This document shows positions 1 to 8,206 of a stretch of 33,518 nt of DNA, piece after piece (the first letter of the stretch is position 1; each line of letters opens with the position of its first letter). The DNA lies in the NCBI GenBank assembly GCA_032718475.1, contig JAUCBJ010005941.1, forward strand, positions 1 to 33,518, written 5' to 3'. The position numbers and the translations under genes were made by a program. Source of the stretch: Nemertoderma westbladi (Eukaryota > Xenacoelomorpha > Nemertodermatida > Nemertodermatidae). Under the pieces are notes generated by a model that did not search any database, was not told the DNA's origin, and saw nothing but the letters and a program-made list of their open reading frames with translations.

Positions 1-2
1 TA

Positions 3-1232
3 TGTCTTATACTAAGGTTTCTACTTTACCATAACTTTTTTAGGTATAGTGACAAATTTTACCTCCAAATCTCTGGTGCGCCCATGGGAGGCTCACATAG
101 CGGTGATTATGCCGTTATAGCCTCATGCAGAGTCCTCAAGCGAGCCCTAAATACCACCCTTTACTCAGCCCAGTATTTTAAAACACTCGTTGACGATAGT
201 ATTGTTGAATTCGATAGGGAACTTAACACCAATGAGTTAAGTGGTTTGAAAACGTCACTCAACCAAGCCTGCCTCGAACTATATAATACGAACTCAATAC
301 ATTTCACCATAGAACACTCCTACTCCACCTTAAACTACCTTGACCTCACAATATACCGCCAAGATGACAAATTACTTACCCACCTATATAAGAAGCCCAT
401 GTCCAATAAATTACCCATCCTATACGCTAGTTTTCACCATAAACCCACCCTACTCGCAGTTGGTAAAGCTGAAATCCTCCGTTACCGCAGACTTACTGAC
501 TCAGATAACCTTTTTAATGTCACCCGCCATAATTACTTGGAACTATGCAAACTTAGAGGATACCCACTAAACTTCTTACTATCAATGTATCTATGGAAAC
601 CAGCCAAACAGTTACCCGCCACCTACACCACTATACAGCATACTCACCCTCCCCCCATCTACATACCCACAACTCCTTATTTTTTAACATCTATGTCCAA
701 AACCATCGCCCGGCATCAAAACCACCTTAGTAACATAGGTATTGCCATTAAACCCGTCCCACGCAACCTCCCAAACCTTGGACAAATGCTTATACGTAAA
801 CTAGACCCACTTATCTCGGTAGGTAATCACCAATGTCGCGCTCCCCGTTGCTTATGTTGTCTAGCCATTACAAACCTTCGTAAAACACACTGGAATGAAT
901 CCATTCACGACCGCTTTAACTGCAAATCCCACAATGTGCTCTACATTATCTCCTGTAGAACTCATCCGAGTGATTTCTACATCGGCCAGACGGAACAATT
1001 CCTCTACGACCGGCTTAATAAGCACAGACATAGTATTAGGGAAGCCCGTAAAGGCTGCGACCCAACTAGCCCCGAAATCCTTCTCCTACAACATTTCACT
1101 AACTGTGAAATAGACCAACTGACCGTAACCTGCTTTAAACAGTTCCGCAACCACCAGCGACGAGTTCATGCAGAGTCCTGTTACATTAATATGATCCACC
1201 CAACTCTTAATAAAGTTATACCTTCTATGTAA
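3..1232 (+). CDS. Penelope-like element ORF, 3' part (RT end + GIY-YIG endonuclease), 5' cut by window
   Basis: The frame is open from base 3, so the ATG at 84 is internal and the real start lies outside the window. Before and at that Met is the RT motif LQISGAPMGG, the usual Q..G..MG box. About 35 residues on is LVDDS, the catalytic xxDD box of motif C (Val where Tyr is common). A Penelope-type connection follows: FTIE, LDLTIY, LYKKP, RYRRL, LRGYP. A cysteine cluster CRAPRCLCC (residues about 253-261 from Met84) precedes a GIY-YIG nuclease at about 287-380: LYI, FYIGQT, Arg in YDRLNKHR, Glu in HAESCYI, Asn in LNK, so the catalytic set looks intact. The protein would copy its RNA and nick DNA. 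It ends with TAA. No frameshift is visible in this part. The class is a Penelope-like retroelement; the subfamily is not assigned. Confidence 0.85.
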   Translation, partial: CLILRFLLYHNFFRYSDKFYLQISGAPMGGSHSGDYAVIASCRVLKRALNTTLYSAQYFKTLVDDSIVEFDRELNTNELSGLKTSLNQACLELYNTNSIHFTIEHSYSTLNYLDLTIYRQDDKLLTHLYKKPMSNKLPILYASFHHKPTLLAVGKAEILRYRRLTDSDNLFNVTRHNYLELCKLRGYPLNFLLSMYLWKPAKQLPATYTTIQHTHPPPIYIPTTPYFLTSMSKTIARHQNHLSNIGIAIKPVPRNLPNLGQMLIRKLDPLISVGNHQCRAPRCLCCLAITNLRKTHWNESIHDRFNCKSHNVLYIISCRTHPSDFYIGQTEQFLYDRLNKHRHSIREARKGCDPTSPEILLLQHFTNCEIDQLTVTCFKQFRNHQRRVHAESCYINMIHPTLNKVIPSM

Positions 1233-1851
1233 TGCAAAATAATTTAATCATGTTAATCCTGCCACCCACCCGATACTAACTATCTACTGTATGTAGACTT
1301 ATTTATTAATAATTTGATAAATTTATTAAGTGCAATAACTACTGTATAAATATGCACTTAACTTAACTTATTTCCAGTAACACATTTGCTTAGTTTTAAT
1401 CTTTGATATTATTTTTAATTTTCTACTGTTTAAATGTTTGGTGCAAAATAACACATATATTATTAATTTTTCTAATGTTTAACTATTTGGTGCAAAATAA
1501 CACATATATTATTAAGTTTCTCAAGCCACTCACCCGCAATTAACTACCTACTGTATAAATTATGTTTACTTGGTTATCTTTTAGCAACTACTGTAAAGGT
1601 GCAACATACCGTACACACGGTACACGTATGCAGCCTGATGACAGGCAGTCAGTGCTTATGCTGTAGCGCCGTAGCCCCACCACAACTATGCAACTGCACT
1701 ACCGGTACTCACAACGTTTCACTGTTTTAATTAGGCCCCTAAATATTTCAATGTAAATTTCCCATTATTTACTGTAAATGCTGCTTGGTAGGTACCCTAA
1801 ACTTTTAAATTGTGAACTAATTTTTAAATTTAATTATATTTTAACGCTATT
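1233..1851 (+). other. Untranslated 3' region of the Penelope-like element
   Basis: AT-rich, no ORF. It holds a two-copy tandem repeat (separate entry) and a small palindrome CCTGatgaCAGG near 1634. It links the coding end to the ribozyme-like motif, so it is read as the 3' untranslated part of the retroelement. Confidence 0.5.
1418..1516 (+). repeat. Two-copy tandem repeat, 49-bp period
   Basis: The string GGTGCAAAATAACACATATA occurs at 1440 and again at 1489, with similar T-rich sequence before each. This gives two adjacent units of 49 bp in the retroelement 3' region. Confidence 0.8.
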
Positions 1852-1913
1852 TTAATTGAATATACCGCTGAAGACGCCCGCGAGGGTGAAATGGCCATAC
1901 GGTAAATAATTAA
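1852..1913 (+). ncRNA. Hammerhead-ribozyme-like motif (type I layout) at the Penelope-like 3' end
   Basis: In order: outer stem I arm TTAATT (1852-1857), internal loop, inner arm TACCG (1863-1867), core CTGAAGA (1868-1874), stem II GCCC/GGGT with loop GCGA, core GAAA (1888-1891), tiny stem III ATG/CAT, predicted cleavage after A1899, then CGGTA (1900-1904) and AATTAA (1908-1913), which pair with the two stem I arms. Short stem III and an internal loop in stem I are known for hammerheads in Penelope-like elements. Odd points are an unpaired C at 1875, a G-T pair closing stem II and a 2-nt stem III loop, so it may be decayed and inactive. Confidence 0.55.
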
Positions 1914-1989
1914 CTTCATTTTTTATATATCCACGTGGTGAAAGACCCTTCCTTGCCTTTATTAATCCCGTATTCATGGAGGGTGGTTG

Positions 1990-2385
1990 ATACTGTACAG
2001 GCGGTATTGTACCATAAAGCTCGGCGTTTGTCATGTGTTGTCTCCAGCTGATGTTTAGGGCTGTCCTTATTAGTCTTGTGTAGCAACCATCAATTCGTTG
2101 TTAAAGTGATTTAATCAGAGTCCAGGTCTCACCCCCGTATAAAAATACACTTTCCACTGTGGCTCGAAAGAACTTAGTCTTCAGGTACCTGGAAAGATCT
2201 GATTTCCAGATGGTATCCATTTTGGATAGAGCTACCCAAGCCTTTGCTTTACTAACTTCTAGGTCCTTTTTGCTACTCTCTATCCATGATCCAAGGTACT
2301 GGAAGTCGACGACCTTCCTTAGTTAAATATTATCAATGGTTGTCAAGTTTCCATCAACATTAAATGTCATGAATTCGGTCTTGGT
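1990..2385 (-). pseudogene. Non-LTR retrotransposon RT, C-terminal fragment (continues from 4602-5305)
   Basis: The minus strand reads KTEFMTFNVDG, a stop, then VVDFQYLGSWI, AWVALSKMDTIWKS, LFxAxVExVxLYGxETWTL-type sequence (here FFRATVESVFLYGGETWTL) and MTNAELYG. This is the post-palm region of an RTE-like RT. It is broken by at least two stops, one after TIDNI and one after TLIKSL. The fragment is the direct continuation of the RT fragment at 4602-5305; the two were separated by the element at 2393-4594. Confidence 0.8.
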
Positions 2386-2461
2386 AGCATTTGTGAGCGG
2401 ATTCAATTCCGCCTCACCAACCCCATAAAGTTGGGAAGTGGCGCCTTTAAGCAATATTGGG

Positions 2462-2493
2462 GATACGAGGTTAATCCCAATTAACCTCGTATC
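2462..2493. repeat. Subterminal 14-bp hairpin of the short-TIR element, copy 1
   Basis: GATACGAGGTTAAT (2462-2475), loop CCCA, ATTAACCTCGTATC (2480-2493): a perfect 14-bp stem. Equivalent hairpins with paired base changes occur at 10687-10715 and 22605-22635. Confidence 0.95.
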
Positions 2494-2559
2494 ACACAAC
2501 CAATAACGGGGACAACACACGGCCCCAAAGAGCCACACACAAAGGAGGTCAGAGGTTAA

Positions 2560-4129
2560 CCCTATTAAACCCGGGAGGTGGGTCAATATGACCCCCACCC
2601 GTGGTTTTTTTATTATAATTCTGAAACAAACGCAGTTGGGAATCTGAAATTTTATGACTTTTCCTAAAAATCTATTGTCTTCCTAGTATTGAAAACCGTT
2701 TTCAAAAATATTGGATACTTTTCGAGTTATGCACCATTTTTTAACCCTACTTTTGGCACTTTTTTTGAGACGTTTTTTGAAAATTACATTTCATTAAATA
2801 TGAATTGTAACATCTCTATTTTTGATTTACACCGGTTTTTTGGTGTTAGAAATTGGATAGAATTCATATAAATTGATTTAGAAATTTCAAACTTGTTTTT
2901 TTCGGTGGGTGCCAAATTTTGGTGCCAGCACCAAATTTTGAAATAAGTCAATTTTGTAAATTGATCGTTTGAAACTTGTTTTTTACGCAATTTGGGTTTT
3001 TTGGGTTTCTGGATTCGATGAAATATATACGAGTTGCACCAAGCGTATCAAACTTGTATTTTTCGGTGCTGTGTGCAAATTTTGGTGCTAGCACGAAATT
3101 TTGAAAATCTGTTCAAATAGATAAAATTGCTTGTGACAATTTATTTCTTGCGTTTTAGAGGTTTATGGCTGTTCTGAATTCAATGGAATATATAATTATC
3201 GAACTAGACATCTCAAACTTGTATTTTTCGGATGTGGGTGCAAAATGTGGTGCTAGCACCAAATTTTGAAAACCATCAAATATATCAATTGATTGTGTCA
3301 CCTTGTTTCTTGCGTTATAAGGGTTTGTGATGGTTCTGAATTCAATGGAATCAGTAAAAATTTCATAAGAGTTCTCAAACTTGTATTTTTCGCCGGTGGG
3401 TGAAAATTGTTGTGCCAGCACCAAATTTTGGAAAATATGCAAATTGATCAGTAGATAGTATCACCTTGTTTCCTGCGTTATCCGCCGGTTTATGAGGGTC
3501 CTGAATCCGATGGAATCAATAAAAACAGCACTGGACATCGCAAAATTGTACTTTTTGCGTGATGGGTACGAAATTTGGTGCTAGCACCAAAATTTGCCAA
3601 ATTACGCCGAAAAATACAAGTAGCAATGATCTGGCATATTAGAAATGTATACCATTAGAATCAGCGCCCTCGAAAACCTGAAAATGTGAATTTATAGCAT
3701 CGTATAAGTAAATTAAAAATTTGTGTCCTAACTGAAAAGTTCTGGTTACTTGTTTTTTTCATTTTTTTCCTACGCAGAGAGGACTAAACAGCCATTTATA
3801 GTAATCATATCATTTTTAAATATTTTCCAATGTATTCTGCACCCCAGAAAACCTGTTTTGAAAAATAATTAGCCGAAAATGTAACTTTCAAATTTTGTGA
3901 AAATTGTGCACTACTTGCAATTTTGGTGCTGCAATATAACCACCCTAGTACATTTTTTCGAAAAATTCTTTTTTCGGTCGGATCCAGACAAGTGATACCT
4001 ACGAACAAACAAAAAATCAGACGTTTTCGTAAATATTTGTAGATTTTAGAGGGGGGGGGGGGGGGGGGGGGGTCAATATGACCCCCACCCGGTATTTGTA
4101 CAACATTGTATAGCCCGGTACTAATAGGG
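2560..4129. mobile_element. piggyBac-like non-autonomous element 1 (1570 bp) with TTAA duplication
   Basis: TTAA at 2556-2559 and 4130-4133 brackets ends that start CCCTATTAAACCCGGG (left) and, reverse-complemented, CCCTATTAGTACCGGG (right), 13 of 16 matching. CCC...GGG ends plus TTAA are the piggyBac hallmark. Cutting the element out with one TTAA restores a sequence that aligns with the intact sister copy at 22.5 kb. Both ends also carry the near-palindrome GGGTCAATATGACCC, next to a 22-G run at the right end. No transposase is visible; the interior is an AT-rich tandem repeat. Confidence 0.88.
2887..3600. repeat. Diverged tandem repeat, about 163-bp period, inside piggyBac-like element 1
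   Basis: The block TCAAACTTGTATTTTTCGG followed by GGTGCTAGCACCAAATTTTG recurs at about 2887, 3048, 3213, 3375 and 3538, spaced 161-165 bp. The core GGTGCTAGCACC is itself a palindrome. Partial unit sequence extends upstream to about 2830. The short ORFs here are by-products of the repeat. Confidence 0.85.
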
Positions 4130-4601
4130 TTAAACCTCCTGGAGAGGGAAAATGACAGCAGTGGGGGGAAGCGCTCCCACAGAGGTGAGAGGCGTGAAGT
4201 GGGCTAACAGCCAATGAGAGCAGGGGAGAGAGTATCCACTGGGTAAGGGCTATAGTAATGTAGGACACAGCTATACTGGTGTGTTACATATATTTACTAC
4301 CCACGTGCCAGTATATTCAGTTTAGTTAGTCAGTTACCGGTCTCAGTGTAGAAGGAGGATATTGTTTTACCGTTGTCACTGGTGTGTCATCATTATTCAG
4401 TGTATTCAACTTATTCAACCTTGTGCTATTATACAACTCTTACGCTATCACACATTAACTCTTATATTATTATACATCACGGCGAAAGGCGATATCCATT
4501 TTCGATATCAGCTCATCCTATAACACCCTATACCAGCTTGACGACGCGTACGAAACAACTACTCCAGTCGGGATTGATCCGTCGATCCCGTCACAGCATT
4601 T

Positions 4602-5305
4602 ATATGCAATCCAACCTCCTTTGCAGCCCTCTCCACTTTATTTAGAAGCTGTGCATCTGCTAGCGTATTAGAGAGCAGGGCGATGTCATCCGCAAAGTCG
4701 GTGTCTGTGACTGTAGTTGCCGGATATCTACTACTTCTGCGTTCTTGAAGTGTGAATCCCAGATCTTCACCCTTTGTGGCCGTCCTCATTGCGTAATCGA
4801 GCACAATTACAAATAGTAATGGTGCTAATGTGTCATCTTGCAGTACGCCAGCCAGGACTGAGAAAAACTCAGTTTCACCATCTGGTGAGAGTACCTGCGC
4901 TTCTGTGTCACAATATAACAATCCAATGCCAGCAACAATTACTTCTGGTATTCCATAAGCTCTTAGGATTTCAAGCATTTTACCTCTATGGATGGAGTCG
5001 AATGCCTTCTTGAAGTCCACTAAAGTCATGACTGCGGGGAGATTCTTTGACTTAATTAGTTCAATCAGTCTCCGTAGTGCAAGTATCTGAGCTATTGTTG
5101 ATCTACTTGGTCGAAATCCGTTTTGGCTCTGACGCAGTAGTTTCTCTATGTGAGGCCTAATCCTATATAGAATCATTTTATTGTATATTTTGGCAGCTAC
5201 CACAAGCAGACAGATCCCACGATAGTTTGTTGGTATGCCGAGGTCTCCTTTCTTGGGGAGAGGCTTTAGTTGACCTTTAGTCCAAATTGGTGGTGGCTTT
5301 TCCCC
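4602..5305 (-). pseudogene. Non-LTR retrotransposon RT fragment (RTE-like), 5' truncated
   Basis: The minus strand is open from about 5290 and reads IWTKGQLKPLPKKGDLG, then QNGFRPSRST, motif A TLVDFKKAFDSIH, YGIPEVIV, motif B GVLQDDTLAPLLF and motif C TDFADDIALLS. The usual LQGD of motif B is LQDD, a damaging change. Frame use stops at LHINA, where the 7-bp target duplication of the inserted element begins; it resumes at 2385 downward. No endonuclease domain remains. Related to, but a different family from, the RT at 17480-19100. The clade is inferred from motif style. Confidence 0.85.
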
Positions 5306-5499
5306 TTTTATTTAAGGTTGATTTAATTTAAGGGATTACTTGATAAAATTTACGGGATCGAATAACCTGCTCATTACTGATAAGCAGATCCTCTTAGTCA
5401 GTGACCCTTGGATGGGTTGAGATTTTACTCTTACCTGGAGGGTATCGTCGGTGGGGTCTCAAGCCAGACCCAAAACCCTGGCTTTCCTGGTTCTGTTTC
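5306..5499. other. No gene seen
   Basis: Sequence upstream of the truncated RT. It contains TTGGATGGG and CCTGGAGGGTATCG, faintly like part of a 5S rRNA, but not enough for an RNA call. Confidence 0.4.
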
Positions 5500-5830
5500 G
5501 TTTCCGTTTCTGCTCCTTTTTCTCATTTTGTATTGTAACTGTTTATTTTTTGGTTAGAATAGCCCGCCTCTGTTACCTGCTCCTTTCCCTCAATTGGTAT
5601 GTTACCTGCTCTTTTTTCTCATTTTGTATTGTAACTGTTTATTGTTTTGGTTAGAAAAGCTCGCTTCTGTAACCTGCCCCTTTCCCTCAATTGGTAATTT
5701 TGTCGTTTATTGTTTTGGTTAGAAAAGACCGTATATTTAACCTGCCCCTTTCCCTCAATTGGTATTTAATCGTTTATTGTTTTGGTTAGAAAAGACCGCC
5801 TATGTAACCTGCTCCTTTCTCTTAATTGAA
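5500..5830. repeat. Minisatellite, 67-68-bp period, about 4-5 units
   Basis: AACCTGCYCCTTTCCCTCAA recurs at about 5574, 5671, 5739 and 5806, with GTTTATTGTTTTGGTTAGAA between. Spacings are 97, 68 and 67 bp; the 97-bp unit carries an extra internal segment. Short ORFs here follow the repeat and are not credible genes. Confidence 0.85.
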
Positions 5831-6532
5831 GAAATGCATACATAAAATGTCATTCTGCGGACAACAAAAGTATTATACAAAATTCGTAAAAAATTGCGGA
5901 CAAAAAGATCAAATGAACGGACATACAAAATCACTGCCAAAAAGTATTATGCTGCCTGTATGTACTGTATATGGTAAAACGAACTTAGATCCTATGTACA
6001 GTATATAGAGTATGTATAAGTCAGAAACAACTAAACAATTTTTTGCAATCAAGCCTAAGGGGAGTGTTGATCAGCCTAGGCTGAGATAACTGGGGAGTCA
6101 TGTTTGGTGGGGAGTTATCTCAGCCTGTTACACCGGCCTTGGCATCAAGGTTATGAAGCAGACTATATAACACTACAGTAGCCGCTAAAAATATGTGTAA
6201 AAATATATTTTAGTGAGGCGGTGCGATTAGTTTACTGAAACAAAATATTTTATGTGTACCGAAGCTTTGACCTATTAGATTGCCATCTGTTATTCAGGGT
6301 TCTGATTTCCTGGTCAGCCTAATTTTTATAGACTTTAGTCAGAGTGCTGAAGTGAGTACTTCAGTTATTGGATAGTTAAAAAACACGAAAAATACGAAAT
6401 TATCAACGAAAATATCGAAATTATGAAACATTCGACAAAATCTCGCTTTCCAGTAAGATCGGTATTATTATAAGAAGGCACACTTTACATTTTTTAATTA
6501 ATAAAATGCTATAAATTGCGCCCCATGTTCGA
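5831..6532. other. AT-rich spacer with a 13-bp hairpin at 6079-6125
   Basis: No supported gene. GGCTGAGATAACT (6079-6091) pairs perfectly with AGTTATCTCAGCC (6113-6125) across a 21-nt loop, and the 14-bp palindrome TCAGCCTAGGCTGA overlaps its left arm at 6071-6084. It may be the core of a decayed MITE; no target duplication was found. Confidence 0.55.
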
Positions 6533-7909
6533 CCCTTTGGGCACCAGGCGCTAAAAAAACACTCCCGCTACTGTCCCAACATTTTAGGGTAAAAAACTGA
6601 TTTTTTTTAAATCGTCATATCTTTACCTGTGTTGGTCGTAGAAGTGAAAATTTTTGTTATTTGGAATCAGCATAAAATTCTACACCTGAAATTACTTAAA
6701 TTTTAATTTTTTTTTACATTTTTGGTGTAAAAAATTAAATTTTTAAAAAAATTTAATTTTTTAAAAATTTTGTCCTGTCCTTCCATTCTGTCCTTCCAAC
6801 CAACGTCGGATTGTTCGAAGTTGAGTTCTCCCCCAGCACTTTCTCCGAGATTACCGGGATCTAGAATCTTCCATATATCTGCAGGCGGTTGCAAAGTCGG
6901 AGTGTTTGTACAGTAATTGCAGGTACCGGTACCGGTACATCTACGTCTACGTCTACATCCTCAATATCATCTTCTTCCTCTGAATCATTAGTGGGGAGGA
7001 TATCTGATGCATCACTCCCTTCTTCATCATCTGAATCGATACAACTATCGCTACTGTGACTTTCAATATCATAGCCATAGCAACAGGGAGGCTTCCTGGG
7101 TCTCCGTGGGTAACGATCCATTATACCATTGTTAGTCTATAGGCCTACTAGGCCCAACCAGTAAAATGACTACAAGACCTGACTAACCCTAAAGCTTATC
7201 CAAAACTAAAACGACCCATGCCACTGGATATTACACTAAAATTTTGAAACTATAACTTAGGGTTAGGATTACATCACAATTTTATTTAGGGTCAAGTCCT
7301 CACTACAGACCTAACCAAAACAATAAACTAAATAGACCCACACTACCCAATACCAATAGGCCTATTACAAAATAGTTCCTTATTATGCCTACCGTAATAC
7401 AGTAATAAAATGCAGCAGTGATATGGATAAGAACACTGAACAGTAACCCTAAAAAACTGTTGATACAATATTTTCAATTTGTTGAAAATATTGACGGCTA
7501 ACCAAAATACTAAACCAAAAACACATGTAACTGTTAACAGGAACAACAGACAGACTGTCATACAAATGCCACTCTTATCATACATACTGCAATAGGCTGA
7601 CTAAACGACAAGAAAATAGGTAGCATGCAAACCAAAACAGATATGAGATACGGTAAATAAGGACGGCCACCAAATCCTCAACACTACTGGCCTACTGCCT
7701 ACTGACTGGCACAGAATGGTTTAAATTTCCCGCTACCTAGAGTGAAGTGTGCTGAAATATCTCCCAACTGTCCCAGGTACCTACATAACACATCAGCTGG
7801 TGAACCAGTATCAAAGGAAATTGCTAAGGAACAGTATAACTTAATGGCATATATGTATGCCATGGGACACCAGATGGTGGCATAGTATTATGCCATGGTG
7901 CCCAAAGGG
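6533..7909. mobile_element. piggyBac-like element 2 (1377 bp), mostly decayed
   Basis: Left end CCCTTTGGGCACCA (6533) and right end, reverse-complemented, CCCTTTGGGCACCA (7909) are identical over 14 bp. TTAA follows the right end (7910-7913); the left flank is TCGA, so that target copy is mutated or was replaced. The right end has subterminal palindromes (GGCATAGTATTATGCC). The interior holds a remnant acidic ORF on the minus strand. It differs from element 1 in TIR sequence, so it is a separate family. Confidence 0.75.
6703..7121 (-). pseudogene. Remnant of an acidic N-terminus, probably of a piggyBac-type transposase
   Basis: Starts with ATG at 7121 and reads MDRYPRRPRK, then a Ser/Asp/Glu-rich stretch (SDSCIDSDDEEG, DSEEEDDIEDVDVDVDV) and stops at 6861. 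Another frame overlapping its end continues PPADIWKILDPGNLG and VGWKDRMEG to 6703, so one frameshift probably separates the halves. An acidic low-complexity N-terminus is typical of piggyBac transposases, and the fragment sits inside TTAA/CCC-type ends. No DDD catalytic domain remains. The assignment rests mainly on context. Confidence 0.45.
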
Positions 7910-7913
7910 TTAA

Positions 7914-8158
7914 AAGTAATTTAACACCAAATACTGTCTGCTGGTTGGTTATTTTTTTTTTTTAATTTTTATTTTTTTCCTCTCCAGTCCATATATATTA
8001 ATCAGAGTTGTACCTATTAAATTCAAAATCGCATCGACAGATATTATTATTATATTATTCGGGTGGAGACACCACTGTTATAGCAGCATATTAATAATTG
8101 AAATAAAATTAAATCCTAAAACAGATAAAACTCACTAAACACAAATCCGATAACTTCC
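7914..8158. other. AT-rich spacer, nothing recognised
   Basis: Runs of A and T; no ORF, no clear repeat ends. Confidence 0.5.
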
Positions 8159-8206
8159 AAATCACTAAAATCACTAAAATCACTAATCACTAAAATCACT
8201 AAAAAA
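8159..8206 (-). repeat. Microsatellite 3' tail of the antisense LINE
   Basis: On the plus strand ATCACTAAA-type 9-10-bp units repeat about five times, read on the minus strand as TTTAGTGAT units. It follows the LINE 3' end, as tandem-repeat tails do in CR1/L2-type elements. Confidence 0.65.

Larger units (their letters stand above)
2393..4594 (-). mobile_element. Hairpin-capped short-TIR element, copy 1 (628 bp net, split by a piggyBac-like element)
   Basis: Flanked by the exact 7-bp duplication AGCATTT (2386-2392 and 4595-4601). Removing the insert and one AGCATTT rejoins the split RT reading frame (LHINA-TKTEFM), which proves the ends. Termini read inward GTGAGCGGATTCAATTCC (low end) and GTGACGGGATCGACGG (high end), an imperfect 10-bp inverted repeat. 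A 14-bp perfect hairpin lies near the low end and a CGGGAT/ATCCCG hairpin at the high end. Copies occur at 10204-10787 and 22055-22706 in the opposite orientation. No transposase is present, so it is non-autonomous. The 7-bp duplication does not settle the superfamily. Confidence 0.85.

Noticed and set aside
1635-1641. CTGATGA hammerhead core
   Set aside because: No GAAA core or matching stems follow at a suitable distance; the better motif is at 1852-1913.
4017-4645. Short ORFs at 4017-4268 and 4373-4645
   Set aside because: They span mobile element ends and homopolymers and have no coding signature.
5395-5460. 5S rRNA-like or SINE head
   Set aside because: TTGGATGGG and CCTGGAGGGTATCG match short pieces only, with wrong spacing and no A-box side.
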